The notes below the pieces were generated by a model that saw only the letters and a program-made list of their open reading frames with translations, was not told the origin of the DNA and did not search any database. From Bordetella parapertussis (GTDB lineage Bacteria; Pseudomonadota; Gammaproteobacteria; Burkholderiales; Burkholderiaceae_B): a stretch of DNA of 64,000 nucleotides. Both the position numbers and the translations under genes were made by a program. Numbering within the stretch: the first letter of the stretch is position 1; each line of letters opens with the position of its first letter. Positions 16,216-25,484 of this stretch are shown one piece after another. The DNA is taken from NCBI GenBank assembly GCA_945897365.1, contig CAMDFD010000003.1, positions 62,001 to 126,000 of the forward strand, written 5' to 3'.

Positions 16216-17436
16216 TTATTTGCGACCTGCGCGGGCCTCGATGCGCATGCGTAAAGCATTGAGCTTAATAAAGCCCGCAGCATCTGCCTGATTATAGGCA
16301 CCGCCATCATCATCAAAGGTTGCGATTCTCTGATCAAAGAGTGTGTCTTTAGAGTCCCGAGAAACGGTATAGACATTACCTTTGTAGAGCTTGACGCGCA
16401 CCCAACCGTTCACGTCTTGTTGGGTTGTGTCAATCAGGGCTTGTAGCGCACGACGTTCTGGTGACCACCAGTAGCCGTTGTAAATCAAGGAGGCATAACG
16501 CGGCATCAAATCATCTTTGAGGTGTGCGACTTCGCGGTCAAGCGTGATAGATTCGATGGCGCGGTGTGCCTTGAGCATGATGGTCCCACCGGGAGTTTCA
16601 TAGCAGCCGCGAGACTTCATACCAACATAGCGGTTTTCAACCAGATCGAGACGACCTATGCCATGTTTGCCGCCAAGTTCGTTGAGCTTTGTGAGAACTT
16701 GGGCGGGTGAAAGACGTACGCCATTGAGCCCAACAATATCGCCATGCTCAAATTCGATGTCAAGGTATTCGGCTTTGTCGGGTGCGGCCTCGGGCGAGAC
16801 GGTCCAGCGCCACATTGACTCTTCGGCTTCGGCTTTTGGATCTTCTAGGTGGCGACCCTCAAAGCTAATATGGAGCAAGTTGGCATCCATGGAGTAGGGC
16901 GCACCGCCTTGCTTGTGCTTCATGTCAATCGAAATGCCCGCGTCTTCTGCGTATTGCAAAAGTTTTTCGCGAGAAACCAAATCCCACTCGCGCCAGGGCG
17001 CGATTACTTTAATGCCAGGCTCCAACGCGTAATAGCCAAGTTCAAAACGTACTTGGTCATTACCTTTGCCGGTTGCGCCATGGGATACCGCATCAGCGCC
17101 AACTTTGCGCGCGATTTCAATTTGACGCTTAGCAATCAAAGGACGTGCGATGGACGTACCAAGCAGATACTCGCCTTCGTAAACGGTATTACAGCGAAAC
17201 ATGGGGTAAACAAAATCACGCACAAATTCTTCGCGAAGATCGTCAATAAATATTTGCTCAGGTTTGATGCCGAACTTAATGGCTTTCGCACGAGCGGGCT
17301 CGAGCTCTTCGCCTTGGCCGATATCAGCGGTAAAGGTGACGACTTCGCATTGATAGGTGTCTTGGAGCCACTTTAAAATGACCGAGGTATCGAGTCCGCC
17401 TGAGTAGGCCAAAACAACTTTTTTAATATCGCTCAT
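16216..17436 (-). CDS. argG: Argininosuccinate synthase
   Basis: ArgG joins citrulline and aspartate with ATP to give argininosuccinate, the penultimate step of arginine synthesis. The 406-residue protein has the PP-loop SGGLDTS at 12-18 and the family stretches TGKGNDQVRFELG, GGAPYSMDANLLH and KSRGCYETPGG. Length is as expected. It is the last gene of a minus-strand run argD-argF-argG, 53 bases after argF. No argH is in the window. Confidence 0.97.
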   Translation of the reverse strand: MSDIKKVVLAYSGGLDTSVILKWLQDTYQCEVVTFTADIGQGEELEPARAKAIKFGIKPEQIFIDDLREEFVRDFVYPMFRCNTVYEGEYLLGTSIARPLIAKRQIEIARKVGADAVSHGATGKGNDQVRFELGYYALEPGIKVIAPWREWDLVSREKLLQYAEDAGISIDMKHKQGGAPYSMDANLLHISFEGRHLEDPKAEAEESMWRWTVSPEAAPDKAEYLDIEFEHGDIVGLNGVRLSPAQVLTKLNELGGKHGIGRLDLVENRYVGMKSRGCYETPGGTIMLKAHRAIESITLDREVAHLKDDLMPRYASLIYNGYWWSPERRALQALIDTTQQDVNGWVRVKLYKGNVYTVSRDSKDTLFDQRIATFDDDGGAYNQADAAGFIKLNALRMRIEARAGRK

Positions 17437-17489
17437 GAGCTGCTCTATGTGTAGAAAGTAAGAATTTTAACCCGTTCAACGGGCAGAAA

Positions 17490-18434
17490 CTATGTGTCGA
17501 GTTGACCAAGCAGGAGGAATTCCATCAAAGCTTTTTGAACGTGCAGTCTATTTTCTGCCTCATCCCAAACGACGCTCTGCGGACCATCGAGAACTTCAGC
17601 GGTGACTTCTTCTCCTCGATGCGCAGGCAAGCAATGCATGAATAAGGCATCGGGTGCTGCGCAACTCATCATGTCTTGATCCACGCACCAATCACTGAAG
17701 GCCTCGCGACGCTCTTCATTTTCAGCTTCATAACCCATGCTCGTCCAGACATCAGTCGTGACGAGATGTGCGCCTTGGCAAGCCTCATTTGGATCTGCAA
17801 ATTCTTGAAGGACGGATGCTTTGGCATGACCGACACGCTCGGCTTCAAGTCTGTAACCCACAGGGGCCGAGACATGCAGTTTGAAATCTAACAATTCAGC
17901 AGCCTGCAGCCAGGTGTAGGCCATATTGTTGGCATCGCCGACCCAAGCCACAGTTTTACCGGTGATACTTCCGCGATTTTCGATGAATGTGAAAATATCA
18001 GCCAAAATCTGGCATGGATGAAACTCGTTGGTCAATCCATTAATCACGGGTACACGCGAATGTTGTGCAAAGCGCTCAAGGCGTGTTTGCTCAAAGGTGC
18101 GAATCATGACAATGTCTACCATGCGTGACACCACGCGTGCGGTGTCCTCGATGGGCTCTGAGCGACCAAGCTGAGAGTCGTTGGTGGTCAGATGAATCAC
18201 CGAGCCACCCAATTGATACATACCCGCTTCAAAGGACACTCTTGTCCGCGTACTGGCCTTTTCAAAGACCATCGCCAAGGTACGGTCATGCAAGGAGAGA
18301 TGAGGCTGATACTGCTTGAATTTGTCCTTGATGAGCCGGGCTCTGTCCAGGACGTAATGCAATTCAGTGGGAGTGAAGTCACTGAATTGCAAGAAATGCC
18401 TGAGAGGGCCGTTAGATTTTGCGGCTTTTGACAT
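17490..18434 (-). CDS. argF: Ornithine carbamoyltransferase
   Basis: ArgF makes citrulline from ornithine and carbamoyl phosphate. The 314-residue protein has the carbamoyl-phosphate motif STRTR at 61-65, HPCQILAD in the middle, and the ornithine motif HCLPAHRGEE near 268-277. It lies 21 bases after argD and 53 before argG on the same strand, which fits one biosynthetic operon rather than an arginine deiminase cluster. Confidence 0.96.
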   Translation of the reverse strand: MSKAAKSNGPLRHFLQFSDFTPTELHYVLDRARLIKDKFKQYQPHLSLHDRTLAMVFEKASTRTRVSFEAGMYQLGGSVIHLTTNDSQLGRSEPIEDTARVVSRMVDIVMIRTFEQTRLERFAQHSRVPVINGLTNEFHPCQILADIFTFIENRGSITGKTVAWVGDANNMAYTWLQAAELLDFKLHVSAPVGYRLEAERVGHAKASVLQEFADPNEACQGAHLVTTDVWTSMGYEAENEERREAFSDWCVDQDMMSCAAPDALFMHCLPAHRGEEVTAEVLDGPQSVVWDEAENRLHVQKALMEFLLLGQLDT

Positions 18435-18455
18435 GATTTACTCGATGTGAGCGGT

Positions 18456-19634
18456 TTATTGCTCAGCGTTAAAGGTTTTGATCAAAGGCACAAGGATGTT
18501 GACGATTTCATCGGCTTCGCCCTCTGTAATAATCAGGGGGGGCAACATACGAATCACGCGATCTCTCGTCACGTTGATCAAGAGGCCGGCTTCGAGCGCG
18601 CGGCCCACCAAGACACCGCAGGGCTTGTCTAATTCAACGCCGAGCATCAGACCCTGACCTCGGACTTCGCGCACGCCTGGCACCCCTTTAAGCGCCTTTT
18701 CTAGGGCCGCTTTGAGGTGATTGCCAACCTTGGCTGCATGGGCGAGCAGATTGTCATCCTCAAGTGTTTTAAGTGTCGCATTTGCCGCGGCGCAGACCAA
18801 CGGTCCGCCACCAAAGGTGGTGCCGTGACTGCCTGGTCCGAGGACACCGGCAGCGGGACCCCTCGCTGCGATAGCGCCAATGGGAACACCACCACCTAGG
18901 CCTTTGGCCAAGACAACGACATCAGGCAAAATATCCGCCCATTGATGGGCCAGCCACTTTCCTGTTCGTCCAATGCCTGACTGAACTTCGTCGATCATCA
19001 TGAGCCAGCCGCGCTCGTTGCACAGTTTGCGCAGGTCTTGCATGTAGGAAATATCCGAGGGTCGTATGCCGCCTTCACCTTGCAGGACCTCGAGAAGGAC
19101 GGCAACAACGCGGGGCTCTTTGTCTGCGGCTGCTTTGATTGCGTTGAGGTCGTTATAGGCGACTTTGATAAAACCTTCTGGCAGAGGACCAAAGCCGGTA
19201 CGGGCTTTTTCGCTATCGGTCGCCGCAAGGGTTCCCAATGTCCGCCCATGCCATGAAGACTCCATCGTAATGATCGTGGGGAGGTCGTTGCCCTTTTTAT
19301 AACCATAGTAGCGGGCAAGCTTAATTGCCGCCTCGTTGGCTTCGGCACCGCTATTTCCAAACAATACTTCGGTCATCCCCGAAATCTCGACGATCTTTTG
19401 CGCAAGTGCTTCTTGTTCTGGCACTTGGTACAGGTTTGAGGTGTGAATGAGGCGGGCGGCCTGCTGGCTGATGGCCTCGACGAGTTTTGGGTGCCCATGA
19501 CCCAAGCATGAGACACCGATACCCGCCATGGCGTCCAGATAACGTCGACCATTGGTATCCCATAACCAAACGCCTTTTCCATGAGTAAAGGCAACGGGAA
19601 GTCGGGCATACGTATTCGAAATGGCAGAGGTCAT
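18456..19634 (-). CDS. argD: Acetylornithine aminotransferase (class III)
   Basis: ArgD transaminates N-acetylglutamate semialdehyde to N-acetylornithine and can also serve in lysine synthesis. The 392-residue protein has the class III layout: GNSGAEANEAAIKLAR, DEVQSGIGRTG and the PLP lysine in VVLAKGLGGGVPIGA. The ATG at 19634 was preferred; a GTG codon sits directly before it at 19637, and GGAG upstream could serve either. It heads the argD-argF-argG run. It is divergent from the DUF3579 gene across about 137 bases containing a TATACAAT element near 19701. Confidence 0.94.
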   Translation of the reverse strand: MTSAISNTYARLPVAFTHGKGVWLWDTNGRRYLDAMAGIGVSCLGHGHPKLVEAISQQAARLIHTSNLYQVPEQEALAQKIVEISGMTEVLFGNSGAEANEAAIKLARYYGYKKGNDLPTIITMESSWHGRTLGTLAATDSEKARTGFGPLPEGFIKVAYNDLNAIKAAADKEPRVVAVLLEVLQGEGGIRPSDISYMQDLRKLCNERGWLMMIDEVQSGIGRTGKWLAHQWADILPDVVVLAKGLGGGVPIGAIAARGPAAGVLGPGSHGTTFGGGPLVCAAANATLKTLEDDNLLAHAAKVGNHLKAALEKALKGVPGVREVRGQGLMLGVELDKPCGVLVGRALEAGLLINVTRDRVIRMLPPLIITEGEADEIVNILVPLIKTFNAEQ

Positions 19635-19771
19635 CACCGGGGCTCCGTAGTGAAAATGCCCGTCAAGCGGGATCGCGTGTGTGGGCGTAAAACATCAATC
19701 ATATACAATCTTAGTGACAGGCTCATGTTTTAGAAGTTTTTGAGTCTGGTAATCGGCGATACGGGTTATGC

Positions 19772-20080
19772 ATGACATCAGAAGTTCGCTATTTCATCAT
19801 TTTTGGCCTAACTCAATCCGGCACAACATTCAGGCCGAGTGATTGGGCTGAACGCCTTGCGGGCGTTCTCGCTCCCTTTCGTCCTGCGGGCACGCTTGGT
19901 GGGCATCTTTCCTATTCGCCTTACGCGACTCCGACGGTGATCGATGGCAAGCGGTGTGTCGTGATCGATCACCGCTTACGAGACCTCGAGCCGCTTGCTT
20001 GGAAATTTGTTCACGACTTTGCGAAAGATAATCTTTTAAAAGTAGAGGCCGATTTGACGGTCGATCCCGTTAGACGATAA
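19772..20080 (+). CDS. DUF3579 family protein of unknown function
   Basis: This 102-residue protein has no signal peptide or membrane segment. It resembles the betaproteobacterial family DUF3579, with the start RYFIIFGLTQSGTTFRPSDW and the centre RCVVIDHRLRDLEPLAWKF. The function is unknown. I recall it as often next to arginine genes in this class, which matches its place divergent from argD. It ends 13 bases before the convergent dehydrogenase gene. Confidence 0.8.
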   Translation: MTSEVRYFIIFGLTQSGTTFRPSDWAERLAGVLAPFRPAGTLGGHLSYSPYATPTVIDGKRCVVIDHRLRDLEPLAWKFVHDFAKDNLLKVEADLTVDPVRR

Positions 20081-20093
20081 ATCTGCCTGGCAC

Positions 20094-21047
20094 CTAGTCA
20101 ATGGGCGTGATCACTTTGCCGTGAGAGAAGTAAGAAGCCAGATTGTCCAGCAAAGAGTCTGACATCGCACGGCGCGTTTCATGTGTCGCACTTGCAACAT
20201 GAGGCATGAGTACAACATTGTTCATGGACTTTAACCCATCCGGAACGATAGGTTCTTTATCAAAGACATCCAAACCTGCGCCACCGAGCGCACCTTCTGT
20301 TAGGACGCGAACCATCGCGGGTTCGTCAATGACCGAGCCGCGGGCGATGTTGACCAAAATGCCTTTTGGCCCAAGTGCGCGCAGCACGGGTTCGTTGATC
20401 AGACTCCGCGTACTGGCACCTCCAACGGTTGCGACGACAAGAAAATCACTCCATTTCGCAAGATCGACCAGTGAGTCAATATAGGTGTAGGGAACATCGG
20501 TGCGAGCACGACGGTTGTGGTAAGCCACTTCCATATCAAAGCCTTGTCCACGACGCGCGATGGCTTCACCGATGCGACCGAGTCCTACGATACCCAGTTT
20601 CTTGCCACTCACGCGTGTGCCAAGCGTCAGACTACCAGTCTTATTTTCCCAATAATTAGCACGTACAAATCTGTCACCCCATCCAATGTTGCGGGCAGCG
20701 GCAATCAGGAGTCCCCAAGCCAAATCAGCGACGCAATCATTGAGAACGTCAGGTGTATTACTAACAATAATTTTTCTAAGTTGAGCGGCATCGACATCGA
20801 TGGAGTCGTAACCGACGCCCCAACTGCATATGGCTTTGAGGTTAGGTAGAGCGTTGATCACCTCCGCCTTGCAACCAATGTTTGCAGAGGTGGCGATGAC
20901 CTCGATGCTCTCGGCATGTTCGCGTAAAAAAGCTTGTGGGTCAGCCGCTTTCCAATATTGCAGTACGTCATAGCGCGCAGCGATCTCCGCATCTACGGGA
21001 GGGTGTCCAGTAAGAGAGCCAATTTGCAGAATACGTTGCTTAGTCAT
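20094..21047 (-). CDS. D-isomer-specific 2-hydroxyacid dehydrogenase
   Basis: This 317-residue NAD(P)-dependent enzyme reduces 2-keto acids such as glyoxylate or hydroxypyruvate. It has the Rossmann motif GIVGLGRIGEAIARRGQGF near 152-170. The catalytic residues are visible: Arg in VNIARGSVIDE, Glu in VFDKEP and His in MPHVASATHETR. The residues after the second Rossmann strand (NRRAR) are basic, which favours NADP. The exact substrate is not clear. The gene is downstream of rpsT on the same strand but separated by a terminator. Confidence 0.92.
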   Translation of the reverse strand: MTKQRILQIGSLTGHPPVDAEIAARYDVLQYWKAADPQAFLREHAESIEVIATSANIGCKAEVINALPNLKAICSWGVGYDSIDVDAAQLRKIIVSNTPDVLNDCVADLAWGLLIAAARNIGWGDRFVRANYWENKTGSLTLGTRVSGKKLGIVGLGRIGEAIARRGQGFDMEVAYHNRRARTDVPYTYIDSLVDLAKWSDFLVVATVGGASTRSLINEPVLRALGPKGILVNIARGSVIDEPAMVRVLTEGALGGAGLDVFDKEPIVPDGLKSMNNVVLMPHVASATHETRRAMSDSLLDNLASYFSHGKVITPID

Positions 21048-21067
21048 GAAGATATGTTCCGTCTAGA

Positions 21068-21103
21068 AAAATGAAAAGCAAAACAGCCCATAAAGGGCTG
21101 TTT
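21068..21103 (-). terminator. Intrinsic terminator of rpsT
   Basis: On the minus strand AAACAGCCC (21103-21095) pairs with GGGCTGTTT (21089-21081) around TTTAT, followed by TGCTTTTCATTTTT. It separates rpsT from the dehydrogenase gene. Confidence 0.75.
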
Positions 21104-21200
21104 CAAATACGCACCTAAGAAACAAAAGCCTCTTTTTGTGCAATACGACTACTTGATCATTGACTGATGACAAACTCTGCAAATAAACGCAGATCGAACA

Positions 21201-21464
21201 TTAAGCCAAAGATTTAATCGCTGCAGACAAGCGGCTCTTATGACGTGCCGCTTTGTTTTTATGAATAATATTTTTATCGGCAACGCGGTCAATCACGCTC
21301 GTTGCTTTTTGGAGAACGTCAGCCGCAGCGGCCTTATCGCCGCTTTCAATCGCTGTACGCACACGCTTGATAGCGGTACGGAACATCGAACGCAGGCTGG
21401 AATTGTGCATGTTAAGCGCCACCGATTGGCGTGCACGTTTACGGGCTTGGGCTGTATTTGCCAT
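21201..21464 (-). CDS. rpsT: 30S ribosomal protein S20
   Basis: S20 binds 16S rRNA in the body of the small subunit and aids its early folding. The 87-residue protein is Lys/Arg/Ala-rich, with the family start MANTAQARKRARQ and the end IHKNKAARHKSRLSAAIK. Length is normal. It is a single gene between murJ and a terminator; autoregulation by S20 is known in E. coli but no site is recognised here. Confidence 0.97.
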   Translation of the reverse strand: MANTAQARKRARQSVALNMHNSSLRSMFRTAIKRVRTAIESGDKAAAADVLQKATSVIDRVADKNIIHKNKAARHKSRLSAAIKSLA

Positions 21465-21570
21465 GAATAATCAGTCTTATCTTTAAAATGCGCGCCCAGT
21501 ATCAAGTGATAAAGAGCGCATTTGGTTAAGTTCAGTCAGACATTCTAGCACTAAGTCACTGAATTGCAAA

Positions 21571-21605
21571 CCCTATTGACACCCTATTGGGTCACTATTG
21601 GGTCA
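21571..21605. repeat. Short 11-bp tandem repeat across the murJ stop codon
   Basis: Three 11-base units lie in a row: CCCTATTGACA, CCCTATTGGGT and CACTATTGGGT. In another phase CTATTGGGTCA is repeated exactly at 21584-21594 and 21595-21605. The murJ stop codon (21595-21597) lies inside the second exact copy. This is consistent with replication slippage at the gene end. Confidence 0.8.
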
Positions 21606-23181
21606 AATTTGGCCTCTCTGTTGCATCCGGGGCTCGTCTAAAGTGTTTAAGACGCATTCCTAGGCCTAATAGTGTCAAGAGATAGCTTACGCCCGCGAGG
21701 GTTAAGACCCCCAATAGCCACAAAACTCTGAGCCACGGGGTGGGTTGAAGGGCGACCCAATCAATCTGGGTGGCAGCCATCCACAAGGGAACCGCCATCA
21801 CAAGCAAAGCACAAGTTTGTCTGAGTAAAAATGCGCCCCAACCAGGAGCCGGTTGGTATATTTTTTTGCGTCTAAGGCCAACGTACAGAGCCAGGGCATT
21901 CAAACAGGCACCCAAGCCGATCGCGAGCGCTAGACCCGCATGGGCAAGCCAAGGCACCAAAACGAGATTCATGACCTGAGTCAGAACTAGCACGCCAATC
22001 GCAATTTTGACTGGCGTGCGGATGTCTTGTTTGGCATAAAAGCCAGGCGCAAGAATTTTGATCGTCAGCAGACCCACCAGCCCGACGGAATATGCCATGA
22101 CGGCCAATCGCGTTTGGGATACATCCGAAGCATTAAAAGCACCGTAATGAAAGAGCGTCGCAACCAAAGCGTCAGCCATCAGGACCATACATAGTGCAGC
22201 AGGTAGACCCAGTAACAGCATCAGTTTGAGTCCCCAGTCTAGTAAATGACTATATTGCAGCTGCCCGTCGGGTTGGGCATGCGCTTTAGCAAGACTTGGC
22301 AAAAGTACCGTACCTAGCGCAACCCCGATTAGGGCGGTGGGGAACTCCATGAGTCGATCCGCAAAGGAGAGCCAGGTCACACTTCCTGGAGTAAGCCATG
22401 TAGCAATATTGGTATTGATTAATAATGAAATCTGAGCCACGGATACCCCCAAGGTGGCTGGCAACATTTGTTTCATGATGCGTCGTACGATCGGGTCACT
22501 CAGTGCAGGCTTGACGGGGCCGATCAGGCGAGGTCTGAGGCCAAGTCTACTCAACGCCCACCATTGAACAGCGAGCTGTGCGAGTCCGCCAAGCATGACG
22601 CCTGCGGCCAAGGCATAAATAGGTTGTGAAAAATAGTCCGAAAGCAACAAGCTACTGCCGATCATTGAAAGATTTAACAACACTGGTGTAAAGGCCGGAA
22701 CGGCAAAACGTCGCCAGGTATTGAGAACCCCGGAGGCGAAAGCGACAAGAGACATGCAAATGATGTAGGGGAACATCACCCGAGTCATCCAGACGGCGGA
22801 ATCAAAATCCGATGCGCGAGTCGGATCCGTCAAGCCGCTGGCCATTGCCATGACGACCCACGGGGCGCCGATCACCCCAACAACCGTTGTGAGGGAAAGA
22901 ACTAGGAATAAGGTGATGGCAACACGGTCCAGTAAAACCCGAACGGCTTCGGACTCGTGTTGGTTTCTAACTTCACCTAAAATCGGCACGAAGGCTTGCG
23001 CAAAGGCACCTTCGGCAAACAGTCTTCGCAGTAAGTTAGGGATACGGAAAGCGACCCAAAAGGCATCGGTCAAAGACCCGGCGCCAAACGCGCGGGCAAT
23101 GATAATGTCGCGTGCCAAGCCCGTGATGCGCGACAGTAGCGTGAAGCTGCTGACGGTTGCGGCGGCACGCAACAGGCTCAT
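21595..23181 (-). CDS. murJ: Lipid II flippase MurJ
   Basis: MurJ moves lipid II across the inner membrane for peptidoglycan synthesis. From the ATG at 23181 it has 528 residues and about fourteen hydrophobic helices. The family N-terminus is clear (SLLRAAATVSSFTLLSRITGLARD), followed by the GAGSLTDAFWVAFRIPNLLRRLFAEGAF region. The open frame extends 70 codons upstream but that part is not MurJ-like and lies within the SDR gene. The chosen start overlaps the SDR stop as ATGA at 23181-23178. Its 3' end contains an 11-bp tandem repeat. Confidence 0.94.
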   Translation of the reverse strand: MSLLRAAATVSSFTLLSRITGLARDIIIARAFGAGSLTDAFWVAFRIPNLLRRLFAEGAFAQAFVPILGEVRNQHESEAVRVLLDRVAITLFLVLSLTTVVGVIGAPWVVMAMASGLTDPTRASDFDSAVWMTRVMFPYIICMSLVAFASGVLNTWRRFAVPAFTPVLLNLSMIGSSLLLSDYFSQPIYALAAGVMLGGLAQLAVQWWALSRLGLRPRLIGPVKPALSDPIVRRIMKQMLPATLGVSVAQISLLINTNIATWLTPGSVTWLSFADRLMEFPTALIGVALGTVLLPSLAKAHAQPDGQLQYSHLLDWGLKLMLLLGLPAALCMVLMADALVATLFHYGAFNASDVSQTRLAVMAYSVGLVGLLTIKILAPGFYAKQDIRTPVKIAIGVLVLTQVMNLVLVPWLAHAGLALAIGLGACLNALALYVGLRRKKIYQPAPGWGAFLLRQTCALLVMAVPLWMAATQIDWVALQPTPWLRVLWLLGVLTLAGVSYLLTLLGLGMRLKHFRRAPDATERPNLTQ

Positions 23182-23936
23182 TTTGGTGGCATGCGAATAG
23201 CGCCGTCCAGGCGAATTGTTTCGCCATTCAGCATTTCGTTGGTGACAATTTGATGGACGAGTTTGGCGTAGTCTTCGGGACGTCCAAAGCGCGATGGAAA
23301 AGGGATGCTGGCTGCGAGAGAGTCTTGAACGGCTTGAGGCATGCCAAACATCATCGGTGTGCCAAAAATTCCCGGTGCGATCGTGACGCATCGGATCCCC
23401 GATGGTGCGAGGTCACGTGCCACGGGGAGTGTCATCCCGACAACGCCAGCCTTGGACGCCGCATACGCTGCTTGCCCAATTTGTCCATCATAAGCCGCCA
23501 CGGAAGCGGTATTGATCAACACGCCGCGTTCGCCGGTGGGTTCTGCTTCGTTTTTACTCATGGCCTCGGAGGCCACGCGAATCATATTAAAGCTACCGAT
23601 TAAATTGATGGAAATGACTTTTTGAAACATGTCTAAGGGATGCGCGCCATTTTTCCCTACGGTTTTAGCCGCTGGCGCGATGCCGGCACAATTGATCAAG
23701 CCGAAGAGGGGGCCGAGTTCTAGCGCTGCCGCGACGGCTGCGCGAGCATCTTGCTCTTGAGTGACATCGCAGTGCACATAGCGTTGGCCCAGTTCCTTGG
23801 CGAGCGCTTGACCCGCTTCATCTTGAACGTCGGCCAGTACAACACGGGCTCCATGGGTACAGAGCATTTTTGCAGTCCCCGCGCCTAAACCCGAAGCACC
23901 ACCCGTGACGATAAAAACTTTATTTTTGATTTCCAT
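23178..23936 (-). CDS. SDR-family dehydrogenase, 3-hydroxyacyl-CoA dehydrogenase type II-like
   Basis: This 252-residue short-chain dehydrogenase has the NAD motif TGGASGLG at 11-18, NCAG in the middle, and the Ser-Tyr-Lys set with Tyr and Lys in YAASK. Asp36 after the second strand favours NAD. The C-terminal region resembles the HSD17B10/3-hydroxyacyl-CoA dehydrogenase type II branch, so fatty-acid or branched-chain acyl-CoA oxidation is likely. It lies 18 bases after adk and overlaps murJ by four bases, so it is in the envelope gene chain without an obvious shared role. Confidence 0.88.
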   Translation of the reverse strand: MEIKNKVFIVTGGASGLGAGTAKMLCTHGARVVLADVQDEAGQALAKELGQRYVHCDVTQEQDARAAVAAALELGPLFGLINCAGIAPAAKTVGKNGAHPLDMFQKVISINLIGSFNMIRVASEAMSKNEAEPTGERGVLINTASVAAYDGQIGQAAYAASKAGVVGMTLPVARDLAPSGIRCVTIAPGIFGTPMMFGMPQAVQDSLAASIPFPSRFGRPEDYAKLVHQIVTNEMLNGETIRLDGAIRMPPK

Positions 23937-23954
23937 GAGACTGTTCTTAATAGG

Positions 23955-24605
23955 TTAAGCAAGCGCCGCGAAAATCTTGGCTTTGATCTCATCGACCGAG
24001 CCAACACCTTGGACCTTGCGGTAGCGTGGGGCTGAGGACTCTGCGTTGGCCCAAGAAAAATAATAGTCAATGAGCGGCCGTGTTTGGTCTCGATAGACCT
24101 CGAGGCGGTGTCTCACGGTTTCTTCTTTGTCGTCTTCGCGCTGGACGAGTTTCTCGCCCGTCACGTCGTCCTGTTCTGCGACTTTTGGGGGATTAAAACG
24201 AACATGGTAGCTGCGACCACTGGCAGGATGGATTCTGCGTCCACTCATGCGCTCAATGATGTCTTGTTCGGGAACCGCGATTTCAACGACAAAATCAAGG
24301 CTTACATTCGCGTGCTTAAGCGCATCGGCTTGCGGAATCGTGCGTGGAAAACCATCGAAAAGATAGCCTTTTTTACAGTCCGGTTGTGTCAGTCGATCCT
24401 TGACTAGACCAATAATGATCTCGTCCGAAACTAACCCACCCGCGTCCATGATTTTTTTAGCGGCGATGCCAAGCGAAGAACCGGCTTTAACGGCTGCGCG
24501 AAGCATATCGCCCGTAGAAATTTGAGGGATACCGAAATGTTCGGTGATATATGCCGCTTGCGTGCCTTTGCCAGCACCTGGTGGACCCAGCAGAATTAGA
24601 CGCAT
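23955..24605 (-). CDS. adk: Adenylate kinase
   Basis: Adk interconverts ATP, AMP and ADP. The 216-residue protein has the P loop GPPGAGKGTQA at 7-17, the AMP-binding DGFPRTIPQA segment near 84-93, and the LID domain starting RMSGRRIHPASGRSYH. The LID lacks the four zinc cysteines, as in most Gram-negative bacteria. Length is typical of the long form. kdsB lies 81 bases upstream on the same strand. Confidence 0.97.
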   Translation of the reverse strand: MRLILLGPPGAGKGTQAAYITEHFGIPQISTGDMLRAAVKAGSSLGIAAKKIMDAGGLVSDEIIIGLVKDRLTQPDCKKGYLFDGFPRTIPQADALKHANVSLDFVVEIAVPEQDIIERMSGRRIHPASGRSYHVRFNPPKVAEQDDVTGEKLVQREDDKEETVRHRLEVYRDQTRPLIDYYFSWANAESSAPRYRKVQGVGSVDEIKAKIFAALA

Positions 24606-24686
24606 ATGAACTCCCGATACTTTGAGTGATGATTGACAATATTATGCCGCATCGCAGCAGTTGACGCAGTTGGGCTTTTGTGGTGC

Positions 24687-25478
24687 TTACCCTGACGTTG
24701 AACCTTCTTTGGCCAGTATTTGACGAACGCGGTCCAAATCTGCCTGGGTATCAACTCCTGGCCCAGGGTGCCGGTCCGTCAAATGAACGGCGATCTTGAA
24801 GCCGTGCTCAAGTGCCCTTAGTTGCTCGAGGGACTCAATACTTTCGAGTACGCCTCGCGATAAGGAAGGAAAGGTTTTTAAAAAATGCACACGGTAAGAG
24901 TAAAGGCCAATGTGATGGAGCGCGGGCAGGCCCTGGCTCAACACTTGTGATCCTTGGCTGAGGGCATCGCGATCCCAAGGGATAGGGGCGCGGGAAAAAT
25001 AGAGAGCATGCAATGTACTGTCGCAAACAACCTTGACAATGTTTGGGTTAAAGAAACTGGATGCGTCAGAGATCGGTGCTGCACAGGTCGACATCGCTGC
25101 CTGAGGATGTTGTACGAGCGATGCCGCGACTTGGTTGATCAACGCGGGATCAATCAAGGGCTCATCACCCTGAACATTGACGACAATGTCGTGATCAGAA
25201 AGGTTCAGTAATTCGACACTTTCGGCCAAGCGATCAGTGCCAGAGGGGTGGTCCTCGCGGGTCATCAGAACATCAATGCCATAAGCGCGAACAGCGCTTG
25301 CGATGGACGCATCATCAGTTGCGACATACACCTTCGTGGCGGCCGAGGCTGCTGCACGATGTGCAACACGAACAACAAGCGGAGTCCCTGCAAGATCAGC
25401 CAACATTTTGCCCGGAAGCCTAGTCGAGGCCTTGCGTGCGGGAATAATGACGATGAACGGTTGCATGCGTGTATTCAC
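24687..25478 (-). CDS. kdsB: 3-deoxy-manno-octulosonate cytidylyltransferase (CMP-KDO synthetase)
   Basis: KdsB activates KDO with CTP for lipopolysaccharide core synthesis. The 263-residue protein has the family start IIPARKASTRLPGKML, then DIVVNVQGDEPLI near 100-112, and HIGLYSYR with the C-terminal residues of the family. The start is uncertain: GTG at 25478 has AAAGG close upstream, while the in-frame ATG at 25466 fits the usual family length better. The Trm112-like gene ends 6 bases upstream of the GTG. Confidence 0.95.
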   Translation of the reverse strand: MNTRMQPFIVIIPARKASTRLPGKMLADLAGTPLVVRVAHRAAASAATKVYVATDDASIASAVRAYGIDVLMTREDHPSGTDRLAESVELLNLSDHDIVVNVQGDEPLIDPALINQVAASLVQHPQAAMSTCAAPISDASSFFNPNIVKVVCDSTLHALYFSRAPIPWDRDALSQGSQVLSQGLPALHHIGLYSYRVHFLKTFPSLSRGVLESIESLEQLRALEHGFKIAVHLTDRHPGPGVDTQADLDRVRQILAKEGSTSG

Positions 25479-25484
25479 TTGCCT

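Noticed and set aside
23182..23391. 70 extra codons before MurJ
   Set aside because: They lie within the SDR gene in another frame, and MurJ starts naturally at the ATGA overlap.
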